Positions 17,745-26,513 of a stretch of 64,000 nt of DNA are shown one piece after another; within the stretch, counting starts at the first letter, position 1, and every line of letters begins with the position of its first letter. The DNA comes from Salipiger bermudensis HTCC2601. GTDB lineage: Bacteria; Pseudomonadota; Alphaproteobacteria; Rhodobacterales; Rhodobacteraceae. Position numbers and translations under genes: made by a program. The notes under the pieces were generated by a model that was not told the DNA's origin, made no database searches, and saw only the letters and a program-made list of their open reading frames with translations. Location of the stretch: NCBI RefSeq assembly GCF_000153725.1, contig NZ_DS022276.1, positions 2,029,495 to 2,093,494 on the forward strand, given 5' to 3'.

Positions 17745-19709
17745 ATGCCCAACCGACTGGCGCGCGGTTTCCGAAGCAGCTTCGTGGCGCTTGTGCTGAC
17801 AAGCGGGGCAATGCTGCTGTTCTTCCTGCACTACGACTACCAGCGCACCATGCGCGAGGGCGAGGTACGCCTGACCCATGTCGCCGACCTCTTCAACCAG
17901 CATTTCCTCAGTGCCCTCGAGCTCGCAACCGTACGCGCCGAAGCGATGACCGAACGGCTGGGGGCCTTCAATCTCTACCGGGTCCCTGCACTCGAGGCCG
18001 AGCTGGGCGGCGGGCTGCGCGAGTTTGTCGAAAATGTCGACCAGATCGCGGCGATGGTGGTCATCGACCACGAGGGGGCGGTGCGCTGGTCCTCGATCGA
18101 GGGCGTTCTCGGCCTCTACCTCAATGACCGGGACTACTTTCAGGGCACGCTCGACGGGGCCGGAAAAGGCTATGTGATCGGTGCGCCGCTGGATTCGACG
18201 ATCACCGGGATGCGCGTGACCCCGATTGCCTGGCCGATCATCTCCGAGACGGGGGAGGTCTCCGGTGTGATGGCGTCCTCGCTCGAGGCCAGCTATTTCC
18301 GCAGATTGCTGGAAGAGACCCGCTTCGACCCCGAGATGCTGGTCGATATCCGCTCGGTCGAGGGCACGGCCGCCTTCAGCTCGGAAGGGTTCTCGAAAGT
18401 GGGCGAGAACCGGCTCGTCACGGTCTCCTCGCCGATCGAAGGCACCGGGCTGAAGACCGTGATGGCGCTGCCGCGTTCGGTCGTGATCCGCAGCTTCCTG
18501 CTGCGTGCGGTGGCCTTTACCGCCGTCTATGCGCTGCTCTCGGGGCTCGCGCTCTACGCCGCGATCCTGGCGCATCGCCGGATGCTGGCGCTGCGCGCAA
18601 GCCTCGCGCAGACCGAGCGCGAGGCCTGGAATGCGAAGCAGGCGGCGAGCCAGTTCCAGGCAATCTTCCAGAACGTCGAGGATGGCATCATCGTCTTCGA
18701 CGCGCTCGGGGAGTTCCGGACCTCGAACCTTCGCGCGCAGGAGTTGTTCGGCGTCGACAATGCCGGTGCGGCGGTCGAGCGCTTCCGCGCCAGCGCCCCG
18801 GTCGAGCTCGAGCATCTCGTCGACAGCACGTCGTTCATCTTTGTCCCCGACGCGGGCAGCCATCACGGCGTCATCGGCCGCGAGATCCGCTGCAAGGTGA
18901 GCCGGGTCGAGGCGGTCGAAGGGCACACGCTCTACTGCGTGCTGACCGATGTGTCGGCCGAAGAGCGGCTGATCCGGGCGCGCACCGCCTTTGTCGAGAC
19001 CGTGAACCACGAACTGCGCACGCCGCTGACCTCGCTCAACGGCGCGATGCGGCTGCTGAGCTCGCGCTTTGGCAACGAGTTGCCGCCGAAGGCGCGTCAG
19101 CTGCTCGATCTGGCCGAGCGCAACGCCAGCCGTCTGATGATGCTGGTCAACGACATCCTGACCCTGCAGGCGATGGATCAGGGCCGGCTCAATGTCACGC
19201 TCGCGACCGTGCGCGCCAACGACATCCCGCGCGAGGCCGTGACCAACATGCAGGGCTATGCCGATGGCTTCGGCGTCGGCCTGCTGCTGGAGTTGCAGAA
19301 CACCGGCGCCTCGGTCCAGGTCGACCCGCAACGGATGCAGCAGGTGATGGACAACCTGATCTCCAACGCGGTGAAATACTCGCCACAGGGCGAAAGCGTG
19401 GAGATCTCGAGCGCGCTGACCGAGACCGAGGTCGTGATCCGGGTGCGCGATCACGGGCCCGGCATTCCCGCAGCGGCGCAGGGCGCGATTTTTGAGCGTT
19501 TCGCCAAGCCCGCGCACGGACCGGACACCCAGGCGAGCGGAACCGGGCTTGGACTGGCGATTTCTCGCGAACTGGTCGAGCGCATGGGTGGGACTTTGTC
19601 TCTCGAAAGCATACATCTGACGGAAACCGGTGGTGACCGGGCGCACGGATCGACCTTCATCGTGCGTCTCCCGCTGGCGCAGATGGACCAACGGAGTGCC
19701 GCGGAATGA
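17745..19709 (+). CDS. Membrane-bound sensor histidine kinase
   Basis: A 654-residue kinase. A first span (about 8-28) and a second (about 250-277) frame a 220-residue periplasmic Cache-like sensor domain. A PAS-like region (about 300-410) follows, then a HisKA domain with FVETVNHELRTPLTSL and phospho-acceptor His422, and a HATPase domain with N box DNLISNAVKYSP, G1 RVRDHGPGIP and G2 GTGLGLAIS. All catalytic boxes look intact. It lacks its own receiver, so the neighbouring Hpt and receiver proteins are natural partners. Its stop overlaps the following receiver gene by four bases. The ligand is unknown. Confidence 0.92.
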   Translation: MPNRLARGFRSSFVALVLTSGAMLLFFLHYDYQRTMREGEVRLTHVADLFNQHFLSALELATVRAEAMTERLGAFNLYRVPALEAELGGGLREFVENVDQIAAMVVIDHEGAVRWSSIEGVLGLYLNDRDYFQGTLDGAGKGYVIGAPLDSTITGMRVTPIAWPIISETGEVSGVMASSLEASYFRRLLEETRFDPEMLVDIRSVEGTAAFSSEGFSKVGENRLVTVSSPIEGTGLKTVMALPRSVVIRSFLLRAVAFTAVYALLSGLALYAAILAHRRMLALRASLAQTEREAWNAKQAASQFQAIFQNVEDGIIVFDALGEFRTSNLRAQELFGVDNAGAAVERFRASAPVELEHLVDSTSFIFVPDAGSHHGVIGREIRCKVSRVEAVEGHTLYCVLTDVSAEERLIRARTAFVETVNHELRTPLTSLNGAMRLLSSRFGNELPPKARQLLDLAERNASRLMMLVNDILTLQAMDQGRLNVTLATVRANDIPREAVTNMQGYADGFGVGLLLELQNTGASVQVDPQRMQQVMDNLISNAVKYSPQGESVEISSALTETEVVIRVRDHGPGIPAAAQGAIFERFAKPAHGPDTQASGTGLGLAISRELVERMGGTLSLESIHLTETGGDRAHGSTFIVRLPLAQMDQRSAAE

Positions 19710-20074
19710 AAGTTCTATTCGTCGACAACGAGACCGACATCGTCACGCTGGTCGAGCTCGCGCTCGACGGCGAGGACGATATCGAGCTGACCGCAGTGAC
19801 CTCCGGCGAGGCCGCCATGGGCGAGATCGCTTCCGGCGGCTACGACATGTTCGTCTTCGACCTGATGATGCCGCCGCCCGACGGGCGCCAGCTGTTGCGG
19901 GCGGTGCGCAGCGATCCCGCCAACGCCGGCAAGCCGGTGCTGATGTGCACGGCGAAATCCGATGCGGTGGCCAATGACGACCTGCGCGATGCCGGCGCCA
20001 CCGATGTCCTGCCCAAGCCATTCGATCCGCTGTCGCTGGCAGACGTCCTGCGCGAGATCCACGCGGATGGCTGA
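19706..20074 (+). CDS. Single-domain response regulator (CheY-like)
   Basis: A 122-residue stand-alone receiver. It has Asp7, phospho-acceptor Asp52 (MFVFDLMMPPPDG), a CTAKS switch segment and the lysine in LPKPFD. There is no output domain, so it either shuttles phosphoryl groups to the operon's Hpt protein or binds a target, such as the synthase. Its start overlaps the kinase stop and its end overlaps the next gene by eight bases. Confidence 0.92.
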   Translation: MKVLFVDNETDIVTLVELALDGEDDIELTAVTSGEAAMGEIASGGYDMFVFDLMMPPPDGRQLLRAVRSDPANAGKPVLMCTAKSDAVANDDLRDAGATDVLPKPFDPLSLADVLREIHADG

Positions 20075-20744
20075 GGCGCGGCGCGGCGTAGTGCCGGGAG
20101 CGCTAGCGGCGCTGCTGATCTCGGCGGTGCAGGCCGAGGCGGCTGCCTGGCCGCGGGCGGAGGGGCAATCCTTCCTGTCCTATTCCTACCAGTTCCAGAT
20201 CAACGAGACGACGGACCGCAACTACTCGTCGCTGTACTACGAATACGGAGTGACCGAACGGCTGACTTTCGGCATCGACGCCGGGCGCAGCGATGGATCG
20301 GGCGACCTCACGGGGCTCTTCTTCCTCCGCAGGCCGGTGCTGTCGACCGATGCCGGCACCTGGATCTCGGCCGAGCTGGCGGTTGGTGCCATCGAGATCG
20401 AGGACGAGATCTATGGCGTGGTGCGCCCCGGTCTGTCCTGGGGGCGCGGGTTCCAGTCCGGGCTGGGCAATGGCTGGGCCGGGGTCGAATCGTCCTATGC
20501 TTTCCGGGGCGATGGCTCCGAGGAGGGCAAGATCGACGCCACGATCGGGCTCAACCATGCCTCTGGCTCGCTGTCGCTGGTGCAGCTCCAGTATGCCGCC
20601 CCCACCGGCGGCGAGGACAGCGTCTCGATCGCGCCGTCGCATGTGATCAGCCTGACCCGCGGAGTCTTCCTCGAGCTTGGGGGCGCCTACAAGTTGACGA
20701 ATGACGCAACCTCGCTGAAAATCGGGCTCTGGAGCGAGTTCTGA
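20067..20744 (+). CDS. Predicted outer-membrane beta-barrel protein of the polysaccharide locus
   Basis: A 225-residue protein with an N-terminal signal peptide (about 26 residues, ending AEAAA). The rest alternates short amphipathic strands with turns, is rich in Gly, Ser and aromatic residues, and ends with phenylalanine (LWSEF), as outer-membrane barrels do. I do not recognise a named family. As the last gene of a synthase operon it could be the exit pore or an anchor for the polymer, which is inference. The ATG lies inside the end of the receiver gene; there is no separate ribosome site. Confidence 0.7.
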   Translation: MAEARRGVVPGALAALLISAVQAEAAAWPRAEGQSFLSYSYQFQINETTDRNYSSLYYEYGVTERLTFGIDAGRSDGSGDLTGLFFLRRPVLSTDAGTWISAELAVGAIEIEDEIYGVVRPGLSWGRGFQSGLGNGWAGVESSYAFRGDGSEEGKIDATIGLNHASGSLSLVQLQYAAPTGGEDSVSIAPSHVISLTRGVFLELGGAYKLTNDATSLKIGLWSEF

Positions 20745-20860
20745 GGCGGCTCCCGGCGCCGAGACCTGAAGCCCTTGCATTTGCCGCCATGTGTCGGAAC
20801 CTTTGACCGGGCCGCCTCGTTGACTTGTCAAAGGACACATCGATCAAGGGAGCCAGGATC

Positions 20861-21220
20861 ATGGCGAATACCACGGCAAACACCCCGACCAGCAGCACAG
20901 CCTCGACCAGCACGAGCAGCAAGGACCGCGATCTTGACGCGCTGAGCGATCAGATCGCGACCCTGCGTGGCGATCTGTCGGCCCTGACCGAGATGGTCGG
21001 CGATATCGGCAGCCGTCGTGGCCGCGAAGCCAAGGCGAAGGCCAAGGCCAAGGCCGACGACGTGCGCGGGCAGGGCGAAGAGATGCTGCGCGACGCCGGT
21101 CGCCGCGTGGCGGATTTCGAAGATCAGGCAATCGGCCAGATCCGCGCAACGCCGCTGCAGGCGGTCGGCATCGCGGCTGCCGCCGGCTTCCTGCTGGGCT
21201 ACCTCAACTCGCGGAGGTAA
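20861..21220 (+). CDS. DUF883/ElaB-YqjD-like membrane-anchored protein
   Basis: A 119-residue protein with a Ser/Thr-rich start, a charged helical middle with an AKAKAKAKADD run, and one C-terminal membrane span ending GYLNSRR. This is the layout of ElaB/YqjD proteins, which in E. coli sit in the inner membrane and bind ribosomes in stationary phase. I prefer the ATG preceded by AAGGGAG; a TTG 36 bases earlier would add 12 residues. It pairs with the holin-like gene downstream, as yqjD pairs with yqjE. Confidence 0.8.
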   Translation: MANTTANTPTSSTASTSTSSKDRDLDALSDQIATLRGDLSALTEMVGDIGSRRGREAKAKAKAKADDVRGQGEEMLRDAGRRVADFEDQAIGQIRATPLQAVGIAAAAGFLLGYLNSRR

Positions 21221-21229
21221 CACCCGCCC

Positions 21230-21565
21230 ATGTTCTACGCGCTCGAGCTTCGGCTGCGTCTCATCATCCGCCGCATCGTCTTTGGCGCGCTCGCGCTGAT
21301 CGCGCTGATCGTGTCGGCGGTTTACTTCACCCGAGCCGGGCTCGTTGCGCTGGCGGAGCTGTATGATCCGCAGACCGCTCTGCTGATCGTCGGCGGGATC
21401 TACCTTGCGCTGGCGCTGATCCTGCTTCTCATGGCGAACCGCCGCAAGGTGCCGGCGCCGCCGCCACCGCCGGCGACCAGCATCGCCAGCCTGCTCGAGG
21501 CCTTCCTCGCCGGGCGTGCGGCAGGCACCGCCGCGGGTCGACGCGGCGATGACGACGACGATTGA
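21230..21565 (+). CDS. Small membrane protein, YqjE/holin superfamily III-like
   Basis: A 111-residue protein with two strong membrane spans (about 18-35 and 48-68), a proline run and a tail ending in five aspartates. The two-span core and its place directly after a DUF883 gene match the YqjE-like (phage holin III superfamily) proteins. Its ribosome site GGAGG overlaps the end of the upstream gene, so the two are coupled. Role is likely in envelope stress; no biochemical function is known to me. Confidence 0.72.
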   Translation: MFYALELRLRLIIRRIVFGALALIALIVSAVYFTRAGLVALAELYDPQTALLIVGGIYLALALILLLMANRRKVPAPPPPPATSIASLLEAFLAGRAAGTAAGRRGDDDDD

Positions 21566-21573
21566 CGGATCAG

Positions 21574-21600
21574 CGGGCGCCCCAAGCGGGCGCCCGTTTC
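21574..21600 (+). terminator. Terminator after the DUF883/holin-like pair
   Basis: CGGGCGCC and GGCGCCCG form an 8-bp GC stem with a seven-base loop followed by TTTC, eight bases after the aspartate-rich tail ends. Confidence 0.7.
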
Positions 21601-21693
21601 CGTTGCGGCAAATGTGACCTCTTCCGACATTGCGGCGCCGTGGCAAGTGTGGCAGAACCATAAGGGACCATACTGAACGGAAGAGTTTAGCGG

Positions 21694-22344
21694 ATGACCG
21701 ATTTCGCCACGCGCCGCCGCATGATGGTGGATACGCAGGTCCGGCCTTCGGACGTCACCAAGTTCCCGATCATCGATGCCATGCTCCGCATCCCGCGCGA
21801 GGCCTTCGTGCCCGATTCCGAGAAGGAAGCCGCCTATGCCGGCCGCAACGTGCGTCTGGCCGAGAACCGGGTGGTGCTCGAGCCGCGGACGCTGGCCAAG
21901 ATGCTCGACGCGGTGAATATCGACAACGACGACCTCGTGCTCGATATCGGTGCCGGCTTCGGCTATTCCTCGGCGGTCATCGCCCGCATCGCGGAGGCGG
22001 TGGTCGCGGTCGAGGAGGACGAGGCGTTCACCTCCGAGGCGCAGAGCCTGCTGGTCGAGCATGGCGACAACGTGGTGTTCCACGAAGGCGCTCTGGCGCA
22101 GGGTGCCGCAGAGCATGGTCCTTATGATGCCATCGTGATCGAGGGCGGGGTGGCACAGCTTCCCGAGGAGATCACCGCGCAACTCAAGGATGGCGGCCGT
22201 ATCGTGTGCCTGTTCATGGAAGGTGCACTCGGCACGGTCCGGGTCGGATGGAAGATCGACGGTGCGATCACCTGGCGCTTCGCCTTCAACGCGAGTGCGC
22301 CGGTGCTGCCCGGTTTTGAAAAGCAGGACGCCTTCGCTCTCTGA
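21694..22344 (+). CDS. Protein-L-isoaspartate O-methyltransferase family protein
   Basis: A 216-residue SAM-dependent methyltransferase of the PCMT family. Motif I is visible as [14 protein letters not shown], with the acidic residue in AVEEDEAF after the second strand, and [16 protein letters not shown] as the family's motif II/post region. Typical PCMTs repair isoaspartyl residues, but this alphaproteobacterial subgroup, found beside tolC, has no proven role known to me. It lies 36 bases before the TolC-like gene, so the two may be co-transcribed. No signal peptide is present. Confidence 0.83.
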   Translation: MTDFATRRRMMVDTQVRPSDVTKFPIIDAMLRIPREAFVPDSEKEAAYAGRNVRLAENRVVLEPRTLAKMLDAVNIDNDDLVLDIGAGFGYSSAVIARIAEAVVAVEEDEAFTSEAQSLLVEHGDNVVFHEGALAQGAAEHGPYDAIVIEGGVAQLPEEITAQLKDGGRIVCLFMEGALGTVRVGWKIDGAITWRFAFNASAPVLPGFEKQDAFAL

Positions 22345-22380
22345 GGCGCCCGCGAGACGTGCTGCTGGAAGGGGAGGCCG

Positions 22381-23787
22381 ATGGCGCGCAAGTCCGTTCT
22401 TGGAATGCTGGCCGGTGTCTGCCTTGCGGCCGTGACATCGGCTCCGGTCGCGGCCGAGTCTCTCGCCAGCGCGCTCTCGAGCGCGTACATCACCAGTGGC
22501 CTTCTCGACCAGAACCGCGCCGTGCTGCGCGCCGCCGACGAAGACGTCGCGCAGGCGGTGGCGGCATTGCGCCCGGTCATCAACTGGACCGGCACCGTCA
22601 CCCGCAGTTTCGGCGCGCAGAACGCGGCATCGACCGGCGGCATGTGGGTCGACTACGCCACCACCACCGCCAGTGCCGACCTTGTGGCCACGCTCGTGCT
22701 CTATGCCGGCGGCGCGCGGACGCTGAGCCTCGATGCCGCTCGCGAGGCGGTGCTCGCCACCCGGGCCGGTCTGGTCGGGGTCGAGCAGCAGGTGCTCTAC
22801 AACGGCGTATCCGCCTTCATGGAGGTTCGCCGCGCCCTCGAGACCGTGCAGCTGCGCCGCAACAACGTCCGCGTCATCGGCGAGGAACTGCGGGCTGCGC
22901 AGGATCGCTTTCAGGTCGGCGAGGTGACCCGCACCGACGTGGCCGCCGCCGAGGCGCGGCTGGCGGGCGCCCGCAGTCTGCTGGCCGCTGCCGAGGGCAC
23001 GCTCGCGGTCAACCGCGAGGTCTACAACGCGGTGGTCGGTCGCTATCCCGAGAACCCGCAACCGCCCGTCGGGCTTCCGCGACTGCCGGCCGATCCCGCG
23101 ACGGCCAAGGCGCAGGCGCTGCGGGAGCATCCCGATATCGTGCAGCTTCGCCACGTGGTGGCAGGCAGCGACATCGCGATCGCCATCGCCAAGGCGCGGA
23201 TGAAGCCGACGGTCAACCTCGAGGGCCGCTTGGGCATGAGCGGCACCTTCGATTCGCCCTTTGCGTCCGAGAGAGGATCAGTGACGCTCGGCCTCAGCGG
23301 GCCGATCTACCAGGGGGGCGGGCTGTCGTCGGGTGTGCGTCAGGCCATGGCGAACCGCGATGCCTCGCGGGCGCAGCTCTACACCGCCGGCCAGCAGGTC
23401 GAGCAATCCGTCGGCAGCGCCTTCGCGCAGCTGCGCATCGCACAGGCCTCGATCGTCTCCACGCGCGAGCAGGTGCGGGCCGCCCGGGTCGCGTTCGAGG
23501 GCATCCGCGAGGAGGCCTCGCTTGGCGCCCGGACGACGCTTGACGTGCTCGATGCCGAGCAGGAGCTTCTCGATGCGCGGGCGGCGCAGATCTCGGCCGA
23601 GGTCGACCAGACCATCGCGGCCTACGCCGTGCTGGCCTCGATCGGTCAGCTGACCGCCGAGCAGCTCGGGCTCGACGTGCCGCGCTACGATCCGGCCGCG
23701 TATTACGACCTCGTAAAGACTGCTCCGGTGACCTCGAGACAGGGCGAGGAACTCGACCGTGTCCTTCGTGCCCTCGGAAAAAACTAG
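22381..23787 (+). CDS. TolC family outer-membrane channel protein
   Basis: A 468-residue protein with a signal peptide (about 25 residues, ending VAAE). It shows the TolC duplication: two long coiled helical halves with the repeated QAVAALRPVINW and MKPTVNLEGR strands entering the barrel, a YNGVSAFMEVRR helix and an EQVRAARVAFEG... ARTTLDVLDAEQEL segment typical of outer-membrane efflux proteins. It forms the exit duct for tripartite efflux pumps or type I secretion. No pump genes sit next to it here, so it probably serves several systems, as TolC does elsewhere. Confidence 0.93.
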   Translation: MARKSVLGMLAGVCLAAVTSAPVAAESLASALSSAYITSGLLDQNRAVLRAADEDVAQAVAALRPVINWTGTVTRSFGAQNAASTGGMWVDYATTTASADLVATLVLYAGGARTLSLDAAREAVLATRAGLVGVEQQVLYNGVSAFMEVRRALETVQLRRNNVRVIGEELRAAQDRFQVGEVTRTDVAAAEARLAGARSLLAAAEGTLAVNREVYNAVVGRYPENPQPPVGLPRLPADPATAKAQALREHPDIVQLRHVVAGSDIAIAIAKARMKPTVNLEGRLGMSGTFDSPFASERGSVTLGLSGPIYQGGGLSSGVRQAMANRDASRAQLYTAGQQVEQSVGSAFAQLRIAQASIVSTREQVRAARVAFEGIREEASLGARTTLDVLDAEQELLDARAAQISAEVDQTIAAYAVLASIGQLTAEQLGLDVPRYDPAAYYDLVKTAPVTSRQGEELDRVLRALGKN

Positions 23788-23855
23788 GCATTGCACATCG
23801 GTTGTCTGGAATCATCCGTCGCGGTAGAGTTTCGCGAGGCAAGAGTGGAAGATGA

Positions 23856-25193
23856 ATGTCCGACCCCGTGACGAATGTGGAAATCGAGGATGTGCTGTCC
23901 TCCATCCGGCGACTCGTCGCCGACGATGCCCGTGAGCAATCCGCCCAGCAAAGCGCGAAGGGGAAGCCTGAACGGTTGGTCCTGACCCCGGCGCAGCGTG
24001 TGCCGGACGATGCGCCCAAGCCCGCGACGGGCCGGGGAGACGGATCTTCGACAAAGCGTCCGGCCTCGGAAAATCGCCTGCCGGCAGAGCCCGCGCGCGC
24101 GCCAGCCCCGGCATCTGTTGAGCGCGAGAACGTGGCGGTTCCGTTCCGTCTGAACCGCGATCCGAAGGCCGAGTCGCCGTCGCGCGAGCGGCCTGAAGCA
24201 GCAGAGCGCCCCGAGAGCGACAAGGCCGGCCCTGCCGCCGCCGCGCGTCGCCTGACCCTTGGGCTCACCGCCTCGGACGAAGAATTCGAAGAGATCTACG
24301 AAGACGGCGGAGACGAGCCGTCTTTCGATGCCTCGACCCTGCTCGGCAAGCTCGTCGAGGAAGAGCTGGCGCGGGCGTTGGCCTCGCCGGAGAGCGATGC
24401 GCGCCCCAAGTTTGCGCGCTCGAGACCCGCGCAGGCGACAGCGCCGGAGCCCGCCGTCGAGGCGCAGGACGCGGACGAGACAGCGCAACTGCTCGACCGG
24501 ATCGCGGAGGTCACCGGGGGCGATGCTGCGGACGCCGCCGATGATGGCATCCCGACCGCCGAGGTCCCGCTGCCGGAACCCGAACTGCCCGAAATGTCAC
24601 CGCGCATCCCCGAGCCGGAGCTCGAAGACGAGCCGGCAGGCGATGTCGGCCTGGCCCAGAAGATCGCCGCGCTCGAGGCGATGATTGCCCGTCACAAGGG
24701 CGACGAGCCGGCGGCGCAGGTTGAGCCCGCGACGGTGCAGGAGCCGGAGCAGGGGGCCGAAATCGAGGCCGCGCCCGAGCCCGAGCCCGTGGCCGAGAGC
24801 CATGAGCCGCAGGGCGCGGAGGCCGCTTGCGCGGCCTTTGTCCACCGGCCGCAGAAGCCGTTGGAATGGCAGGACCACAAGCCCGATGAGGTCGTCGCCG
24901 AGGACCCCCGGCGAGCCGAAGCGCTGGTGCTTGAGGGGCCGACCTGGAAGGGCGCGGATCGGGGCGATGTGCTGGCGGACACGCAGCACTTGCCCGACGT
25001 GGCGGCGTCCGAACATGGCGATGCGTTGCCCGCCCCGGTGGACCTGTTCGATGAAGAGATGCTGCGTGACCTCGTGACCGAGATCATCCGTCAGGAGCTG
25101 CAAGGCGCGCTCGGTGAGCGCATCACCCGGAACGTACGCAAGATGGTGCGTCGCGAGATCCATCGCATGGTGACCAGCGAGCATTTCGACTGA
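23856..25193 (+). CDS. PopZ-like (DUF2497-type) acidic, disordered protein
   Basis: A 445-residue protein with a short conserved N-terminal helix (VEIEDVLSSIRRLVADDA), a long proline- and glutamate-rich disordered middle of about 330 residues, and a conserved helical C-terminus (EMLRDLVTEIIRQELQGALG). This three-part layout matches the polar organising protein PopZ, whose N-helix recruits partners and whose C-helices self-assemble. It is longer than Caulobacter PopZ (177 residues), mainly in the middle. The role in pole or chromosome organisation is inferred from layout. An alternative is a related DUF2497 protein of different function. Confidence 0.6.
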   Translation: MSDPVTNVEIEDVLSSIRRLVADDAREQSAQQSAKGKPERLVLTPAQRVPDDAPKPATGRGDGSSTKRPASENRLPAEPARAPAPASVERENVAVPFRLNRDPKAESPSRERPEAAERPESDKAGPAAAARRLTLGLTASDEEFEEIYEDGGDEPSFDASTLLGKLVEEELARALASPESDARPKFARSRPAQATAPEPAVEAQDADETAQLLDRIAEVTGGDAADAADDGIPTAEVPLPEPELPEMSPRIPEPELEDEPAGDVGLAQKIAALEAMIARHKGDEPAAQVEPATVQEPEQGAEIEAAPEPEPVAESHEPQGAEAACAAFVHRPQKPLEWQDHKPDEVVAEDPRRAEALVLEGPTWKGADRGDVLADTQHLPDVAASEHGDALPAPVDLFDEEMLRDLVTEIIRQELQGALGERITRNVRKMVRREIHRMVTSEHFD

Positions 25194-25245
25194 GGTCGGC
25201 CTGCGTGGCCGCTCCGGTCTGTCGCGACGATCACCGCCAATAAAC

Positions 25246-25279
25246 CGAAAGGCGCTCCCCTTGCAGGGAGCGCCTTTCG
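25246..25279. terminator. Bidirectional terminator between the PopZ-like and DUF6280 genes
   Basis: CGAAAGGCGCTCCC pairs perfectly with GGGAGCGCCTTTCG (14 bp) around a six-base loop. The stem ends in A and T runs on each side, so it can stop transcription from both convergent genes. Confidence 0.88.
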
Positions 25280-25307
25280 TTCAACGTGCCGAACGTCTTG
25301 GGTAGTA

Positions 25308-25637
25308 TCAGGCTGCTTCGGCGCGATCCGCCGCGGCTGCGGCGTTGCGGCGTTCGCTCTCTTCGCGCGACAGCGCGACAGAGGTGCGGATGCCCTTACC
25401 GACAAATTCCATCAGGCCCTGAACGACACGTTCGTTCGGGTCGATGCCGGCACAGCTCAGAACTTCACGGCCGTCGCGCGACCGTGCCCAGCGGGCGATC
25501 TGCTCAGGGCCATTGCCGTATTTCTTGTCGTCGGCGATCGCGTCGTCGAGCGCAGCCAGAACCACGGCCGCAAAGAGCTTGCGTGCGCGGTTGCCCTGTT
25601 CGGCATTGAAGGCTGTGCTATCCACGAAATCTTTCAT
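25308..25637 (-). CDS. DUF6280 family protein
   Basis: A 109-residue soluble helical protein that starts MKDFVDSTAFN and contains ARKLFAAVVLAALDDAIADD and a GIDPNERVVQGLMEFV segment. I know this pattern as DUF6280, a conserved small protein of Rhodobacterales with no assigned function. I chose the ATG with AAAGG nine bases upstream over an in-frame codon 81 bases earlier in the AT-rich region. It is divergent from efp. Confidence 0.83.
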   Translation of the reverse strand: MKDFVDSTAFNAEQGNRARKLFAAVVLAALDDAIADDKKYGNGPEQIARWARSRDGREVLSCAGIDPNERVVQGLMEFVGKGIRTSVALSREESERRNAAAAADRAEAA

Positions 25638-25854
25638 ATTTCGACCTTTGATTATTGCTCTTGTCTTTTCCGGCGTGTGTGGCGTTATGAACCATTCCGT
25701 TCGATTCGGATACACCACAAACGCATGGCTGACATGCGCTCACAACATTGCTTATTTCTTACGCACACGATATTCGCTGTCTTGCATGGGCAGGACTGGC
25801 CAGATATAGGACCGGCCAGACAATCATCAACCTTTTGCCGAGGTTTCGCCCCTT
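25638..25854. promoter_or_regulatory. Divergent promoter region between DUF6280 gene and efp
   Basis: This 217-base stretch is visibly richer in A and T than its surroundings and holds no gene. It must contain the promoters of both flanking genes, but I do not see a strict consensus. The efp start has no strong ribosome site; the best is the weak purine stretch GAGG about 16 bases upstream. Confidence 0.5.
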
Positions 25855-26418
25855 ATGCCCAAGATCAACGGTAACGAAATCCGCCCCGGCAACGTGCTCG
25901 AACACAATGACGGCCTGTGGGCCGCGGTGAAGGTCGATCACGTGAAGCCCGGCAAGGGCGGTGCCTTCGCCCAGGTCGAGATGAAGAACCTGCGCAACGG
26001 CTCCAAGCTGAACGAACGCTTCCGCTCCGCCGACAAGGTCGAGCGCGTGCGCCTCGAGCAGCGCGACATGCAGTTCCTCTACGAGGATGACGGCATGCTC
26101 ATCTTCATGGACACCGAGACCTACGACCAGGTCCAGCTGCCGGCCGACATCCTCGGCGAGCGCCGCCCGTTCCTGCAGGACGGCATGACCATCGTGGTCG
26201 AGTTCTACGACTCCGAAGCGCTCAACGCCACGCTGCCGCAGAAGGTGGTCTGCAAGATCGCCGAGACCGAGCCGGTGGTGAAGGGCCAGACGGCCGCAAA
26301 CAGCTTCAAGCCCGCGGTGCTCGACAACGGCGTGCGCATCTCGGTCCCGCCCTTCGTCGGTCAGGACGAGGACATCGTCGTGAACACCGAAACCATGGAG
26401 TATTCGGAACGCGCATAA
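25855..26418 (+). CDS. efp: Translation elongation factor P
   Basis: A 187-residue EF-P, which helps the ribosome make bonds at consecutive prolines. The KOW-like N-terminal domain carries the modification loop [10 protein letters not shown] with Lys34 at the tip; the C-terminal OB domain ends with [19 protein letters not shown], the normal family end. Length is standard. The lysine suggests beta-lysylation by EpmA-type enzymes, which are not in this window. A terminator follows 60 bases after the stop. Confidence 0.98.
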   Translation: MPKINGNEIRPGNVLEHNDGLWAAVKVDHVKPGKGGAFAQVEMKNLRNGSKLNERFRSADKVERVRLEQRDMQFLYEDDGMLIFMDTETYDQVQLPADILGERRPFLQDGMTIVVEFYDSEALNATLPQKVVCKIAETEPVVKGQTAANSFKPAVLDNGVRISVPPFVGQDEDIVVNTETMEYSERA

Positions 26419-26477
26419 CCCGCGCGCCGACGACTCTTGTCCCCGTGCGATCCGGGGGCAGACATGACGAGATGACC

Positions 26478-26512
26478 AAAGGCCTCCGGCGCAAAGCCCA
26501 GGAGGCCTTTTT
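26478..26512 (+). terminator. efp terminator that contains the ribosome site of the next gene
   Basis: AAAGGCCTCC and GGAGGCCTTT form a perfect 10-bp stem with a 13-base loop, followed by TT and then an ATG. The right arm includes AGGAGG (26500-26505), which is the only ribosome site for the GNAT gene starting at 26514. In transcripts that read through, the site would be locked in the stem. Confidence 0.78.
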
Positions 26513-26513
26513 C

